This document shows, in pieces, positions 1 through 7,839 of a stretch of DNA of 64,000 nucleotides. Origin of the DNA: Winogradskyella sp. (GTDB lineage: Bacteria; Bacteroidota; Bacteroidia; Flavobacteriales; Flavobacteriaceae). The notes beneath the pieces are model-generated. The model ran no database searches, had not been told where the DNA came from, and was given only the letters and a program-made list of their open reading frames with translations. Positions within the stretch are counted from its first letter, which is position 1; each line of letters begins with the position of its first letter. The stretch is from assembly GCF_028289625.1 (NCBI RefSeq), contig NZ_JANQOM010000034.1, forward strand, positions 1 to 64,000. The letters are read 5' to 3'. Position numbers and translations under genes: made by a program.

Positions 1-167
1 TTTGAAAGTATCTGTAAACTTATAGTAGTTAATATTGCCAAAACCAATATCCACCAGCTAAAACGGCCATTATAATAGGCGAAACAGGTTCCTAAGATAA
101 TTCCTGAAACAGAAAGCGGAAGTGTTCTGAGTCTCATGGCAGAAAGCCATGGTCTAATTTCTTTCAT
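1..167 (-). CDS. menA: 1,4-dihydroxy-2-naphthoate polyprenyltransferase (MenA), N-terminal part
   Basis: This is the first 55 or so codons of a UbiA-type prenyltransferase that runs off the left edge. MenA attaches the polyprenyl tail to DHNA in the inner membrane, the step before the final methylation to menaquinone. The visible N-terminus has the typical MenA opening: WLSAMRLRTLPLSVSG at residues 7-22, then a hydrophobic first membrane segment. The ATG at 165-167 lies 13 bases downstream of the menB stop, so the two genes are probably co-transcribed. The prenyl-diphosphate-binding Asp motifs lie outside the window and could not be checked. The identification rests on the N-terminal motif plus context. 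Confidence 0.88.
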   Translation of the reverse strand, partial: MKEIRPWLSAMRLRTLPLSVSGIILGTCFAYYNGRFSWWILVLAILTTISLQILS

Positions 168-180
168 ACCAACTCATAGG

Positions 181-1020
181 TTATGGGATCCATTTTTTTG
201 GAAAGTTAGGTTTCCTTTTCTCCAAAAAGGCATCTCTACCTTCTTTTGCTTCATCCGTCATATAAGCCAAACGTGTTGCTTCGCCAGCAAATACTTGCTG
301 ACCAACCATGCCATCGTCGGTTAGATTCATAGCAAATTTCAGCATTTTTATAGATATTGGTGACTTAGCCAATATCTCTTGAGCCCACTGATAAGCGGTA
401 ATCTCTAACTCGTCATGTGGAATAACTGCATTGACCATTCCCATGTCCAAGGCCTCTTGCGCTGAATAATTTCTGCCCAAGAAAAATATCTCCCTTGCTT
501 TTTTCTGCCCCACCATTTTGGCTAAATAAGCCGAGCCATAACCTCCGTCAAAACTCGTAACGTCAGCATCGGTTTGTTTAAAAATGGCATGTTCTTTACT
601 AGCAAGTGTCAGGTCACATAAGACATGTAAACTATGTCCGCCACCAACAGCCCAGCCAGGAACTACAGCAATCACGGCCTTGGGCATAAAGCGAATAAGG
701 CGTTGTACTTCTAAAATATTTAAGCGATGGTAACCGTCATCTCCAACATAACCTTGGTGACCTCTAGCTTTCTGGTCTCCACCCGAACAAAAACTCCAGA
801 CGCCGTCTTTAGAAGATGGCCCTTCTGCACTTAATAATACGACTCCAATGTTTACATCTTCATTGGCATCATAAAACGCATCGTAAAGCTCTGAAGTCGT
901 CTTTGGACGAAAGGCATTTCGCACGTCTGGACGATTGAATGCTATCCTAGCGACGCCATTACATTTATGATAAGTTATATCTTTATAAGATTTGGCAACT
1001 TTCCAATCTATATGACTCAT
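181..1020 (-). CDS. menB: 1,4-dihydroxy-2-naphthoyl-CoA synthase (MenB)
   Basis: MenB is a crotonase-fold enzyme that cyclises o-succinylbenzoyl-CoA to DHNA-CoA in the cytoplasm. Numbering from an upstream ATG at 1029, visible motifs are SFCSGGDQ (79-86), the oxyanion-hole segment GWAVGGGH (125-132), QTDADV (152-157), SFDGGYGS (159-166) and the C-terminal KPNFPKKWIP. The Asp at 154 sits where the bicarbonate-dependent E. coli-type enzymes have Gly, which points to the bicarbonate-independent class; this is inferred by comparison from memory. Length is normal for the family. I prefer the second ATG (MSHIDWK, at 1020), which matches common family starts. The gene is followed directly by menA. 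Confidence 0.96.
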   Translation of the reverse strand: MSHIDWKVAKSYKDITYHKCNGVARIAFNRPDVRNAFRPKTTSELYDAFYDANEDVNIGVVLLSAEGPSSKDGVWSFCSGGDQKARGHQGYVGDDGYHRLNILEVQRLIRFMPKAVIAVVPGWAVGGGHSLHVLCDLTLASKEHAIFKQTDADVTSFDGGYGSAYLAKMVGQKKAREIFFLGRNYSAQEALDMGMVNAVIPHDELEITAYQWAQEILAKSPISIKMLKFAMNLTDDGMVGQQVFAGEATRLAYMTDEAKEGRDAFLEKRKPNFPKKWIP

Positions 1021-1204
1021 TTTTCTCAATAATTTGACAGCAAAAATAAGGAATTAATAATAATTGATTTGTAGTTTATAATACAATTACTAAACCTGTT
1101 TTTGAAATAGAAAATCATTTTTTGAGTTTAACGGAAATACATTTTAAAGCTTGGAAGAAACCGTAGAATAGGTTGAAGAAGTAATATTTATAACAACTTG
1201 ATTT

Positions 1205-2035
1205 CTACTTAAGGTATATACCGTCGTCCTTTATCTCTATTTGCCGTTCTTTATAAAGTGAGCCAATAGCCTTTTTAAAGCTCTTTTTGCTCATTTGAAG
1301 CTGTTCTTTAATGTTTTCTGGACTCGACTTATCATGAAGAGGAATAAAACCATTGTTATCCTTTAATGCATTCAAAATAAATTCTGCATTGGGCTCAATA
1401 TTTCTATACCCTATTTCGCTTAAGGAAATATCTAGTTTATTATCGCGACGTACTTTCTTTACAATGCCTTTCAGCCGATCACCAACACTAATATCTTTAT
1501 AAATATCATCCTTAAAGACAAGGCCCAAATGTTTTTTATTCACAATAACATTCATTCCTATTTCTGAAGGATGAGAGACTATTAAATCTACCTCATCGAA
1601 CTGGGAAACTGTTAATTCTTTATTATCTAAAAAGCGATTGGTTTTACTCGAAGCGACGAGGCGTTCGGTTTCTTCATCCAAATAACAGTAAACCAAATAC
1701 CATCCGCCTGCCTTCATTTTAAATGCTTGTTCCTTAAACGGACAGAATAGTTCTTTCACCAAGCCCCAATCTAAAAAAGCACCAAACTTGGTGACTTGAT
1801 TACAACGCAGTAATGCAAAGTCCCCCTTTTTTACATAAGGCTTATCTGTTGTGGCAACAGGTCGCTCTTCATTATCCAGATAAACAAAAACCTCTAGTTG
1901 GTCACCGATTTCAAATTCCTCAGGCACATAACGATTAGGTAGCAGAACCTCCCCTTCATCACCATCACCTAAAAACAAACCAGGTTCGGTATCCCTTAAA
2001 ATCTCTAATGTATTGTATTCGCCTAAATGTACCAT
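1205..2035 (-). CDS. cvfB: CvfB/YitL-type S1 RNA-binding protein
   Basis: This is a 276-residue cytoplasmic protein with three S1-like OB domains in tandem (about 1-65, 70-130 and 145-205) and a winged-helix domain at about 215-276. That is the CvfB architecture seen in Staphylococcus and Bacillus YitL. CvfB proteins bind RNA and act as post-transcriptional regulators; the target here is unknown. Segments such as KKGDFALLRCNQVTKFGAF and VGDRLKGIVKKVRRDNKLDI show the S1 pattern. Such proteins are sometimes mislabelled as GntR regulators because of the winged helix. The gene sits between DUF2853 and menB inside the menaquinone cluster, 184 bases upstream of the chosen menB start and beyond a predicted terminator, so it probably has its own promoter. 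Confidence 0.85.
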   Translation of the reverse strand: MVHLGEYNTLEILRDTEPGLFLGDGDEGEVLLPNRYVPEEFEIGDQLEVFVYLDNEERPVATTDKPYVKKGDFALLRCNQVTKFGAFLDWGLVKELFCPFKEQAFKMKAGGWYLVYCYLDEETERLVASSKTNRFLDNKELTVSQFDEVDLIVSHPSEIGMNVIVNKKHLGLVFKDDIYKDISVGDRLKGIVKKVRRDNKLDISLSEIGYRNIEPNAEFILNALKDNNGFIPLHDKSSPENIKEQLQMSKKSFKKAIGSLYKERQIEIKDDGIYLK

Positions 2036-2085
2036 GGCACAAAGGTATTGATATTAGCGATATACTGAAACGAATTTTTATATAA

Positions 2086-2117
2086 AGAAAAACGCTGCAA
2101 TTGTACAATTACAGCGT
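2086..2117 (-). terminator. Rho-independent terminator after the DUF2853 gene
   Basis: On the minus strand a hairpin (ACGCTG, one mismatch, then AATTGT paired with ACAATT and CAGCGT, almost no loop) is followed directly by TTTTTC. It lies 35 bases past the DUF2853 stop and probably ends transcripts coming from menD/DUF2853 before cvfB. Confidence 0.7.
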
Positions 2118-2151
2118 CGATATATGATTTGTGTGCCTAATACTTAATTAT

Positions 2152-2490
2152 TTAGTAAACAGATGCTTTATTAAAATGTGTTACTAATAAGTAATACACA
2201 ACTGCTCTGTATTTGTTTCTGTTAGATTGCCCATAGGTATCCATAACGGATGCAATGGCACCATCTAAATCGTCACTCTCGCTAAGCCCCAATTTTTTAA
2301 TTAAAAAATTGTTCTTTACAGTAGCTAATTCTTTTTCATCAGAACCAGATACTGTAGATGAATCAGCATTGTAAATTGAAGGTCCTAATCCTACAGTGAC
2401 TTTAGTTAATAAATCCATATCAGCATCTACACCGCATTTTTCCTTTAAGTCTGCAGCATACTTGGCGATTAATTCATCTCTTTTACTCAT
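2152..2490 (-). CDS. DUF2853 family protein
   Basis: This is a 112-residue, probably cytoplasmic, helical protein with the usual full length for DUF2853. The N-terminus (MSKRDELIAKYAADLKEKCG) and the C-terminal segment NKYRAVVYYLLVTHF match the family as I know it. It has no signal peptide or membrane segment. No biochemical function is established to my knowledge. It lies about 106 bases downstream of menD on the same strand and ends before a clear terminator, so it may be transcribed with the men genes. That position is suggestive but not proof of a role in menaquinone metabolism. Confidence 0.8.
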   Translation of the reverse strand: MSKRDELIAKYAADLKEKCGVDADMDLLTKVTVGLGPSIYNADSSTVSGSDEKELATVKNNFLIKKLGLSESDDLDGAIASVMDTYGQSNRNKYRAVVYYLLVTHFNKASVY

Positions 2491-2596
2491 CTTGTTATTT
2501 GTTTTAGGTTAAATATTATTGTTCCTCTAAAGGTAAGTATTTTTTAGACACACAAAAAATGATATGGTCACGTCTAATTGATATTTAACCTAAAAA

Positions 2597-4360
2597 TTAC
2601 TTTATAAATTTGAAGTAGTTTAAAAGAATCTCGTCATTGATTTCTGAAGGCGTAAATATTTCTAATAATTTTGGACGACCTGAAGCTTCATAAAATGAAT
2701 CAAAAACCGTATTTAAGTCTTCTTCATTGGAAGCCTTTAGATATTCAATCCCAAACATATCACAAAGTTGAATAGCTTTTAAATTATGTTTAGTTTCAAA
2801 ATACATATCGAAATTTTTAGTGTTTTTATGACCAGGTAAAATCCTGAAAATTCCACCTCCTTGATTATTAACAACTATGATTCTGAAATTGTTAGGAATA
2901 TAATTATTCCAAAGTGCGTTGCTGTCATAGAAAAAACTTAAATCGCCAGTAATAAATGTTGTGCGCTTTTTGTTAACGACAGCTGCACCAATTGCTGTAC
3001 TGGTGCTACCATCTATACCACTGGTTCCTCGGTTACAAAACACTGTGATATCTTTTCTCAATTGAAACAATTGTGTGTATCTAATAGCTGAACTATTACC
3101 AACTTGCAATTGGCTTTGCTTTGGAATACTCTTGAGCAAGATATTGAAAACCGTAAAATCTGAAAATGGAATGGTCTTTAAATAGTGGTCATGCAGTTGA
3201 CGACGCTTTTGTCTTACGGCTAGCCAAGATGCTTTATAATCACTTTTCGCATGGAACTCAATCTGGGGAAAGAAGGCTTCAAAAAAAGTATTAACTGATA
3301 GTTTTATGTGCTTATCCAAACTAAAAAATGTATCATTTGCGCTAAATGCACCAACATGCCAATGGTGTTGTGGTTTATATTGTCGTAAAAAGGCCTTAAT
3401 CTTTTTAGATACTACCAAACCTCCAAGCGTTAGTAAAACATCTGGTTGTAGCAATTCAAATTCCTTCTCCTCTAAAGGAGCAATAATTTTATCAATTTCA
3501 GGGAAAAAATCACAATGGTGTAAATTGGAGGTGGTTTCCGTAAAGACCAAAATACTGTCATCATCAGCCAATTCCTGCAACCATTGTTCTTCTACAGAAT
3601 TTGGTTGAAGTACACCAACCAGAATCATTTTTCTCTTGGCTAAGTGCCAAATATCCAGCAAACTTTTAATCTCAAAATCATCAACCGCTTCTTTTCTATC
3701 CTTTAAGCTAAAAGGTTTGGGATTGATGGTTAATTCATCAACGGTTTCATATAAAGGCTCATCAAAAGGAATATTAATATGTACTGGTCCAGAATTAATT
3801 CGTGCTACTGTTAGAGCATCGTGGACTTCGGATTCATTATAGGTCTGAATTCCTTTTTGAAGTCCAAGGAAATGTTCGAGTTTATTCTCTATACTCTTAA
3901 GAATGGGCAATTCATCATCTTGCCCTTTGTGACTATCCTCTTTAAGGTCTAACTTCAAACTCGTACTGTACAAAACATGCTCTCCATAGACATTTTTTTG
4001 TTTTATTGTTTGTCCGTCTCCTATGTCAACTAAATGCTTTGGTCGGTCCGCTGATAAAACCACAAGTGGAATATTGCTGTAGTAGGCTTCAGAAATTGCC
4101 GGATAATAGTTTAACAAGGCACTACCAGAGGTACAAACCACAGCAACTGGTTCCTCTAATTGTTGTGCAATTCCTAAAGCAAAAAAAGCAGCACAACGTT
4201 CATCTACGATACTATAACACTCAAAAAAATCATCATGAGTAAACCCAATGGTTAATGGTGCATTTCTACTACCGGGTGAAATCACAATGTGCTTCACATG
4301 ATGTGTTTTGCATTCGGTAACAACCGTTTGAGCCAATGGGATTTTAGAGTACTTCATCAA
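2597..4360 (-). CDS. menD: SEPHCHC synthase (MenD)
   Basis: MenD is a thiamine-diphosphate enzyme that condenses isochorismate with the succinic-semialdehyde unit of 2-oxoglutarate. The 587-residue protein has three-domain ThDP architecture. SPGSRN is at 28-33, DER with the cofactor-activating Glu is at 53-55, NRGTSGIDGSTSTAIG is at 443-458 and the ThDP/Mg motif GDLSFFYDSNALWN is at 472-485. Length fits MenD. Two consecutive ATGs make the start ambiguous by one codon. The gene follows menF by 27 bases on the same strand, forming the early-step part of the menaquinone operon. menC, menE and menH are not in the window. Confidence 0.97.
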   Translation of the reverse strand: MMKYSKIPLAQTVVTECKTHHVKHIVISPGSRNAPLTIGFTHDDFFECYSIVDERCAAFFALGIAQQLEEPVAVVCTSGSALLNYYPAISEAYYSNIPLVVLSADRPKHLVDIGDGQTIKQKNVYGEHVLYSTSLKLDLKEDSHKGQDDELPILKSIENKLEHFLGLQKGIQTYNESEVHDALTVARINSGPVHINIPFDEPLYETVDELTINPKPFSLKDRKEAVDDFEIKSLLDIWHLAKRKMILVGVLQPNSVEEQWLQELADDDSILVFTETTSNLHHCDFFPEIDKIIAPLEEKEFELLQPDVLLTLGGLVVSKKIKAFLRQYKPQHHWHVGAFSANDTFFSLDKHIKLSVNTFFEAFFPQIEFHAKSDYKASWLAVRQKRRQLHDHYLKTIPFSDFTVFNILLKSIPKQSQLQVGNSSAIRYTQLFQLRKDITVFCNRGTSGIDGSTSTAIGAAVVNKKRTTFITGDLSFFYDSNALWNNYIPNNFRIIVVNNQGGGIFRILPGHKNTKNFDMYFETKHNLKAIQLCDMFGIEYLKASNEEDLNTVFDSFYEASGRPKLLEIFTPSEINDEILLNYFKFIK

Positions 4361-4387
4361 ACCACAAAAATAAGGAATCTCTTTATT

Positions 4388-5503
4388 TTAGCTTAAAACG
4401 TTAAGGATTGTTTTGGCTTTGTTTACGGTTTCCTCCCATTCTTTTTCCGGAACGGAATCCTTTGTAATTCCACCGCCTACATAAATGATGGCCTTATCAA
4501 CCTTAAGCTGCATGCAACGTAGATTTACATAAAAATTAGAGTGTGTTTTTATTATGGCATACACATTATTCTCAACATTTCTCCTATTCGTATTTCTGGT
4601 TATAGACTGTTTCAAATTGAGTTCCCCTAAGAATCCTGTATAATATTCTCGGTTGTAACCTTCATAATTTAGAATAAAGTCTTTCGCTTCTTGTTTTGGA
4701 AAACCGCAAACGGCTGGTGTAGGATGTAAAACTTCGATTATTGACTTTAGGTTATAATCGTCTTTAATGATGCTTCTAATGTAGGTCTTAAGATGTAAAA
4801 GGTTACCTGCCCTTACCGTTTCTACCTCCGTAATGCTTACTTGACTCGTGTAAGGTGCTAGTTGTGTCGTAATATAATCCGTAACGATTTGTTGTTCTTT
4901 ATACTCTTTATCCGTCCATGGTAACTGATCATTCTCCGAGTATGGTTTCGTTCCAGCCAATGAAATAGTTGTTACACGTTTTCCTTCTACTTTGAACAAC
5001 AGCTCTGGAGTCGCACCCAACCATAGTCCTATTTTAGGGTGATACCAACAATAGACCATGGCGTTCTTGTAAGTATTGAAGAGTCTTTTGAACACCTCGA
5101 TTGGATGATCTGAACCCGAAGGTTGTTCTACTTTTCTAGATAATACTACCTTTTCTAAATTGTTACTTTGGATATTTGCTATACCCTTTGTAACAAGGCT
5201 AATATGACGCTCCTTATCATTATGATTTATCGAGGCTGATTCAAAATGATTCTTCGTCTCTAAAGCATTAATTTCCAGTGCATGGTATTCACATTGATCT
5301 TCATGTAATAATATACTTTTGTTATTTAGATTGAATGGCGCAAACACAAAACCGCTTTCCGAAAAATCAGTTGTAGTGTGTAATTGGTCATCGTTTTGCA
5401 ACCAACATTTAATAATCGAATTGATTGGCCTACTATAGACCACAAAAGGTAATCGCTTCTTATACTGATGTTCTAAGGCTTCAAAAAAAGAATCTACAGT
5501 CAT
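4388..5503 (-). CDS. menF: isochorismate synthase (MenF-type, chorismate-binding)
   Basis: This 371-residue enzyme of the chorismate-binding (anthranilate/isochorismate synthase) family converts chorismate to isochorismate. Visible motifs are KVVLSR with the presumed general-base Lys at 118, GATPELL (163-169), SLAGTKP (181-187), HPTPAVCGFPK (260-270), EYYTGFLGE (286-294) and the C-terminal YVGGGIT. The gene lies directly upstream of menD and 4 bases downstream of the thioesterase gene, so the product is assigned to menaquinone rather than siderophore synthesis. It is shorter at the N-terminus than E. coli MenF, as is common in Bacteroidota. Confidence 0.94.
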   Translation of the reverse strand: MTVDSFFEALEHQYKKRLPFVVYSRPINSIIKCWLQNDDQLHTTTDFSESGFVFAPFNLNNKSILLHEDQCEYHALEINALETKNHFESASINHNDKERHISLVTKGIANIQSNNLEKVVLSRKVEQPSGSDHPIEVFKRLFNTYKNAMVYCWYHPKIGLWLGATPELLFKVEGKRVTTISLAGTKPYSENDQLPWTDKEYKEQQIVTDYITTQLAPYTSQVSITEVETVRAGNLLHLKTYIRSIIKDDYNLKSIIEVLHPTPAVCGFPKQEAKDFILNYEGYNREYYTGFLGELNLKQSITRNTNRRNVENNVYAIIKTHSNFYVNLRCMQLKVDKAIIYVGGGITKDSVPEKEWEETVNKAKTILNVLS

Positions 5504-5507
5504 TAAT

Positions 5508-5933
5508 CTACTTCTTCTTTGGCAATGAAATAGTCGAAAGCCTGCAAATAGACACTAAATTATCAGCTTCGTCCGTAATTCTTATATCCAATAATTGCGT
5601 AGTACGACCTTTGTGCAAAAATGTTGCTTTTGCATAGACATAACCCTCTTTTACGCTTTTAAGGTGGTTGGCAGTAATCTCTAACCCTCTTACAAAATAG
5701 TTATCTAAATCCGTAAAAATATGTGAGGCAAAACTACCGACACTTTCCGCTAAAGCGGCTGTGGCTCCACCATGCAAAACACCATCGGGTTGATGCACTC
5801 TTGGTGTTACTGGCATTCGTGCCACTAAAAAATCATCACCATAATCAACAATTTCAATTTCTAAAGTTTCCATTAATGTGTTTTTACTAACCGCATTAAC
5901 TCTTACGAGGAACTCTTCTTTAGATTTTTGCAT
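5508..5933 (-). CDS. PaaI-type hotdog thioesterase, probable DHNA-CoA thioesterase
   Basis: This 141-residue single hotdog-fold protein carries the PaaI/YbdB signature GVLHGGATAALAES (51-64), with HGG at 54-56 and the catalytic Glu at 63. YbdB/MenI relatives hydrolyse aryl- or acyl-CoA. The menaquinone route needs a DHNA-CoA hydrolase between MenB and MenA. As the first gene of the menF-menD run, with 4 bases to menF, this is the obvious candidate. Substrate assignment is inference from context; PaaI relatives also act on phenylacetate intermediates. It is divergently oriented to the esterase gene, whose start is only 54 bases away. Confidence 0.85.
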   Translation of the reverse strand: MQKSKEEFLVRVNAVSKNTLMETLEIEIVDYGDDFLVARMPVTPRVHQPDGVLHGGATAALAESVGSFASHIFTDLDNYFVRGLEITANHLKSVKEGYVYAKATFLHKGRTTQLLDIRITDEADNLVSICRLSTISLPKKK

Positions 5934-5987
5934 ATAAAATGAGTAGTTTTATTGTCGATTACAAAAATACTGAAACTACCAAGAATA

Positions 5988-6626
5988 ATGAATTCGGAAG
6001 AAAAAGAAATCACCTATCAAACAAGTAACTCCTACTCTACTTTAAATATGCTAACGGAGGCTACCAAAACCGTTTGGTTTGTATGCCATGGCATGGGCTA
6101 TTTAAGCCGTTATTTTATGCGTTACTTTAAAGATCTTAATCCTGAGGAAAATTATATTATAGCACCACAAGCACCCAGTAAATATTACATTCAGCCTAAA
6201 ATGCACGTCGGTGCCAATTGGTTAACAAGAGACAATACCAAGGCCGGAATGCAGAATATCCTTAACTATTTTGACTCTATTTTTGAAGCCGAGCAAATTC
6301 CAGAGCATCTTAACCTCATCGTTTTTGGCTATTCGCAAGGCGTCAGTGTTGCCATGCGCTATATGGCTTACAGAAAATTACAATGTTCGCAGTTGGTTTT
6401 GCATTCTGGTGGTATTCCAAAGGAGTTGACTGCTGAAGATTTTGAGTATTTAAATACAAATACAAAAGTGAAGCTCATTTACGGTACTGAAGATGAATAT
6501 TTAGATGAAAACAGAATAGCCCATGAGACGGAGAGAGTGAAAGACTTATTTGGTCAACGTGTGACCATACTTCATTTTGAAGGCAAGCATATCGTTAATG
6601 TTGAATATATAAATCACCTAGTTTAA
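5988..6626 (+). CDS. alpha/beta hydrolase, phospholipase/carboxylesterase type
   Basis: This is a 212-residue cytoplasmic alpha/beta hydrolase, counting from the ATG at 5988. The nucleophile elbow is GYSQG with Ser at 116, an Asp candidate is in YGTEDEYL (around 169) and the His is in GKH (201). The fold resembles small carboxylesterases related to YpfH and acyl-protein thioesterases. A TTG at 5952 would add 12 residues; I chose the ATG because the added stretch would nearly abut the divergent gene. The substrate is unknown. It is transcribed divergently from the menaquinone cluster with almost no intergenic space, so the promoters must overlap. Confidence 0.8.
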   Translation: MNSEEKEITYQTSNSYSTLNMLTEATKTVWFVCHGMGYLSRYFMRYFKDLNPEENYIIAPQAPSKYYIQPKMHVGANWLTRDNTKAGMQNILNYFDSIFEAEQIPEHLNLIVFGYSQGVSVAMRYMAYRKLQCSQLVLHSGGIPKELTAEDFEYLNTNTKVKLIYGTEDEYLDENRIAHETERVKDLFGQRVTILHFEGKHIVNVEYINHLV

Positions 6627-6696
6627 GACAAACGTCATCTCTCGATACGCCCAACGTTAGCAGTCGGGACACTGGAACTGATAGAAAAAATTGAAA

Positions 6697-6803
6697 TGTC
6701 ATTACGAGGAATGAGGAACGAATGACGTGGTAATCTTATTAAATTAACAACCACTAACAAACAGATTGCCACAGCTACGCTTTTGCGTAGCTTCGCAATG
6801 ACA
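6697..6803. repeat. REP-like palindromic intergenic element
   Basis: This is a long imperfect inverted repeat between two + genes. Outer arms TGTCATTACGAGG and CTTCGCAATGACA pair at 11 of 13 positions, middle arms GTGGTAATCT (6727-6736) and AGATTGCCAC (6763-6772) pair at 9 of 10, and an inner perfect hairpin AGCTACGC-TTTT-GCGTAGCT spans 6773-6792. This resembles the TGTCATTGCGAG-type repeats scattered through Bacteroidota genomes. It ends 15 bases before the next gene. Confidence 0.75.
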
Positions 6804-6817
6804 GAACATGAAGTACT

Positions 6818-7390
6818 ATGAAAGCACCAAGCCTTGAAAACAAACGTGTACGATTGAGTCTTTTAGACCTGACCAATTACCAACATCTTGAAGACATCGC
6901 CCAAGAAAAAGACCTTATCTTTTATTCCCCTTCCGATATTTCAACTCCCAAAAAATTAAGAGCCTATGTACAATTGGCAGTGGATGGCTTTTACCATAAA
7001 ACCATAATTCCATTCATCATTTATGATAAAAAAAAGGAAGCTTATGCTGGCTCTACACGCTTTGGATTAATCCACTGGAAAAATAAATTATTACATATTG
7101 GATGGACTTGGATTGGTCATGAATTCCAAGGTACTGGGTTAAATGCCAACATGAAGTTTTTAATGCTTCAATATGCGTTTGAAACCTTGGAATTTGAAAA
7201 GGTAGAATTCAGAATTGATGAACGCAATACTAAATCGAGACGCGCTGTTGAAAAATTAGGTGCAACACTAGAGGGTATTTTGCGTAAGGATACGCTTATG
7301 AAAGACAGTTTTAGACGAAGTACTTGCTGCTATGGTATACTAAAAGAAGAATGGCCGCATATTAAAGCGACCATTTTTAAAAACTTTTAA
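6818..7390 (+). CDS. GNAT family N-acetyltransferase, RimJ/RimL type
   Basis: This 190-residue acetyltransferase has the acetyl-CoA loop FQGTGLNANMK at 103-113 and the RimL-like segment DERNTKSRRAVEKLGA at 134-149. That layout suits the subgroup acting on protein N-termini or small amines. The substrate cannot be read from the sequence. The ATG at 6818 gives the normal family length. The stop codon overlaps the stop of the convergent YtxH gene (7387-7390). The gene is preceded closely by a palindromic repeat that could influence its transcript. Confidence 0.88.
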   Translation: MKAPSLENKRVRLSLLDLTNYQHLEDIAQEKDLIFYSPSDISTPKKLRAYVQLAVDGFYHKTIIPFIIYDKKKEAYAGSTRFGLIHWKNKLLHIGWTWIGHEFQGTGLNANMKFLMLQYAFETLEFEKVEFRIDERNTKSRRAVEKLGATLEGILRKDTLMKDSFRRSTCCYGILKEEWPHIKATIFKNF

Positions 7391-7710
7391 CTCGGCTGTT
7401 GTAGGGTCTTGTTCTTTTCTTTAAGAATCGCTAATTGCTTTTCTAAAAAGGTAATGGCTTGTTCGGTTTTGTAACTGGTTTTAGAAGCAAATTCTTTCAA
7501 ATCTTCCTTAAACTTGTCCTTACCAGACTTTGCCGCTTCAGACATATCTTCTTTTACTTCCTTAAAATCACTGACCAACTGATCTTTAACTTCTTTACCT
7601 TCTTTTTTTAATTTGTCTCTTGTTTCACTGCCTTTGTCTGGTGCGAATAATACTGCAACACCAGCGCCTATTAAAGCACCTAAAACAAGTGCTCCTTTAT
7701 ATTGTATCAT
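7387..7710 (-). CDS. YtxH domain-containing small membrane protein
   Basis: This 107-residue protein has one N-terminal membrane segment (about 6-23, ALVLGALIGAGVAVLFAP) followed by a Lys/Glu-rich coiled coil, which is the YtxH/gas-vesicle-like architecture. YtxH proteins are often stress-induced in Bacteria; molecular function is not established. Charged heptads such as KLKKEGKEVKDQLVSDFKEV suggest a long cytoplasmic or periplasmic helix. It is monocistronic by position and convergent with the acetyltransferase. Confidence 0.85.
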   Translation of the reverse strand: MIQYKGALVLGALIGAGVAVLFAPDKGSETRDKLKKEGKEVKDQLVSDFKEVKEDMSEAAKSGKDKFKEDLKEFASKTSYKTEQAITFLEKQLAILKEKNKTLQQPS

Positions 7711-7839
7711 ATCGTTTTCGTTTTAAGATTAATAATTCCTTTACTTGTTAGTAGTAAAATCTACTGATTTGTTACAAACAAATTCAATGCCAAAACATTA
7801 GCATTAAAATAAGCCTCTTAAAACTTATGAATTATTCTT

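Noticed and set aside
1130..1204. In-frame continuation past the cvfB TAG stop encoding an aromatic-rich stretch (YYFFNLFYGFFQ)
   Set aside because: There is no start codon or support for readthrough. It is too short and AT-rich to treat as a gene.
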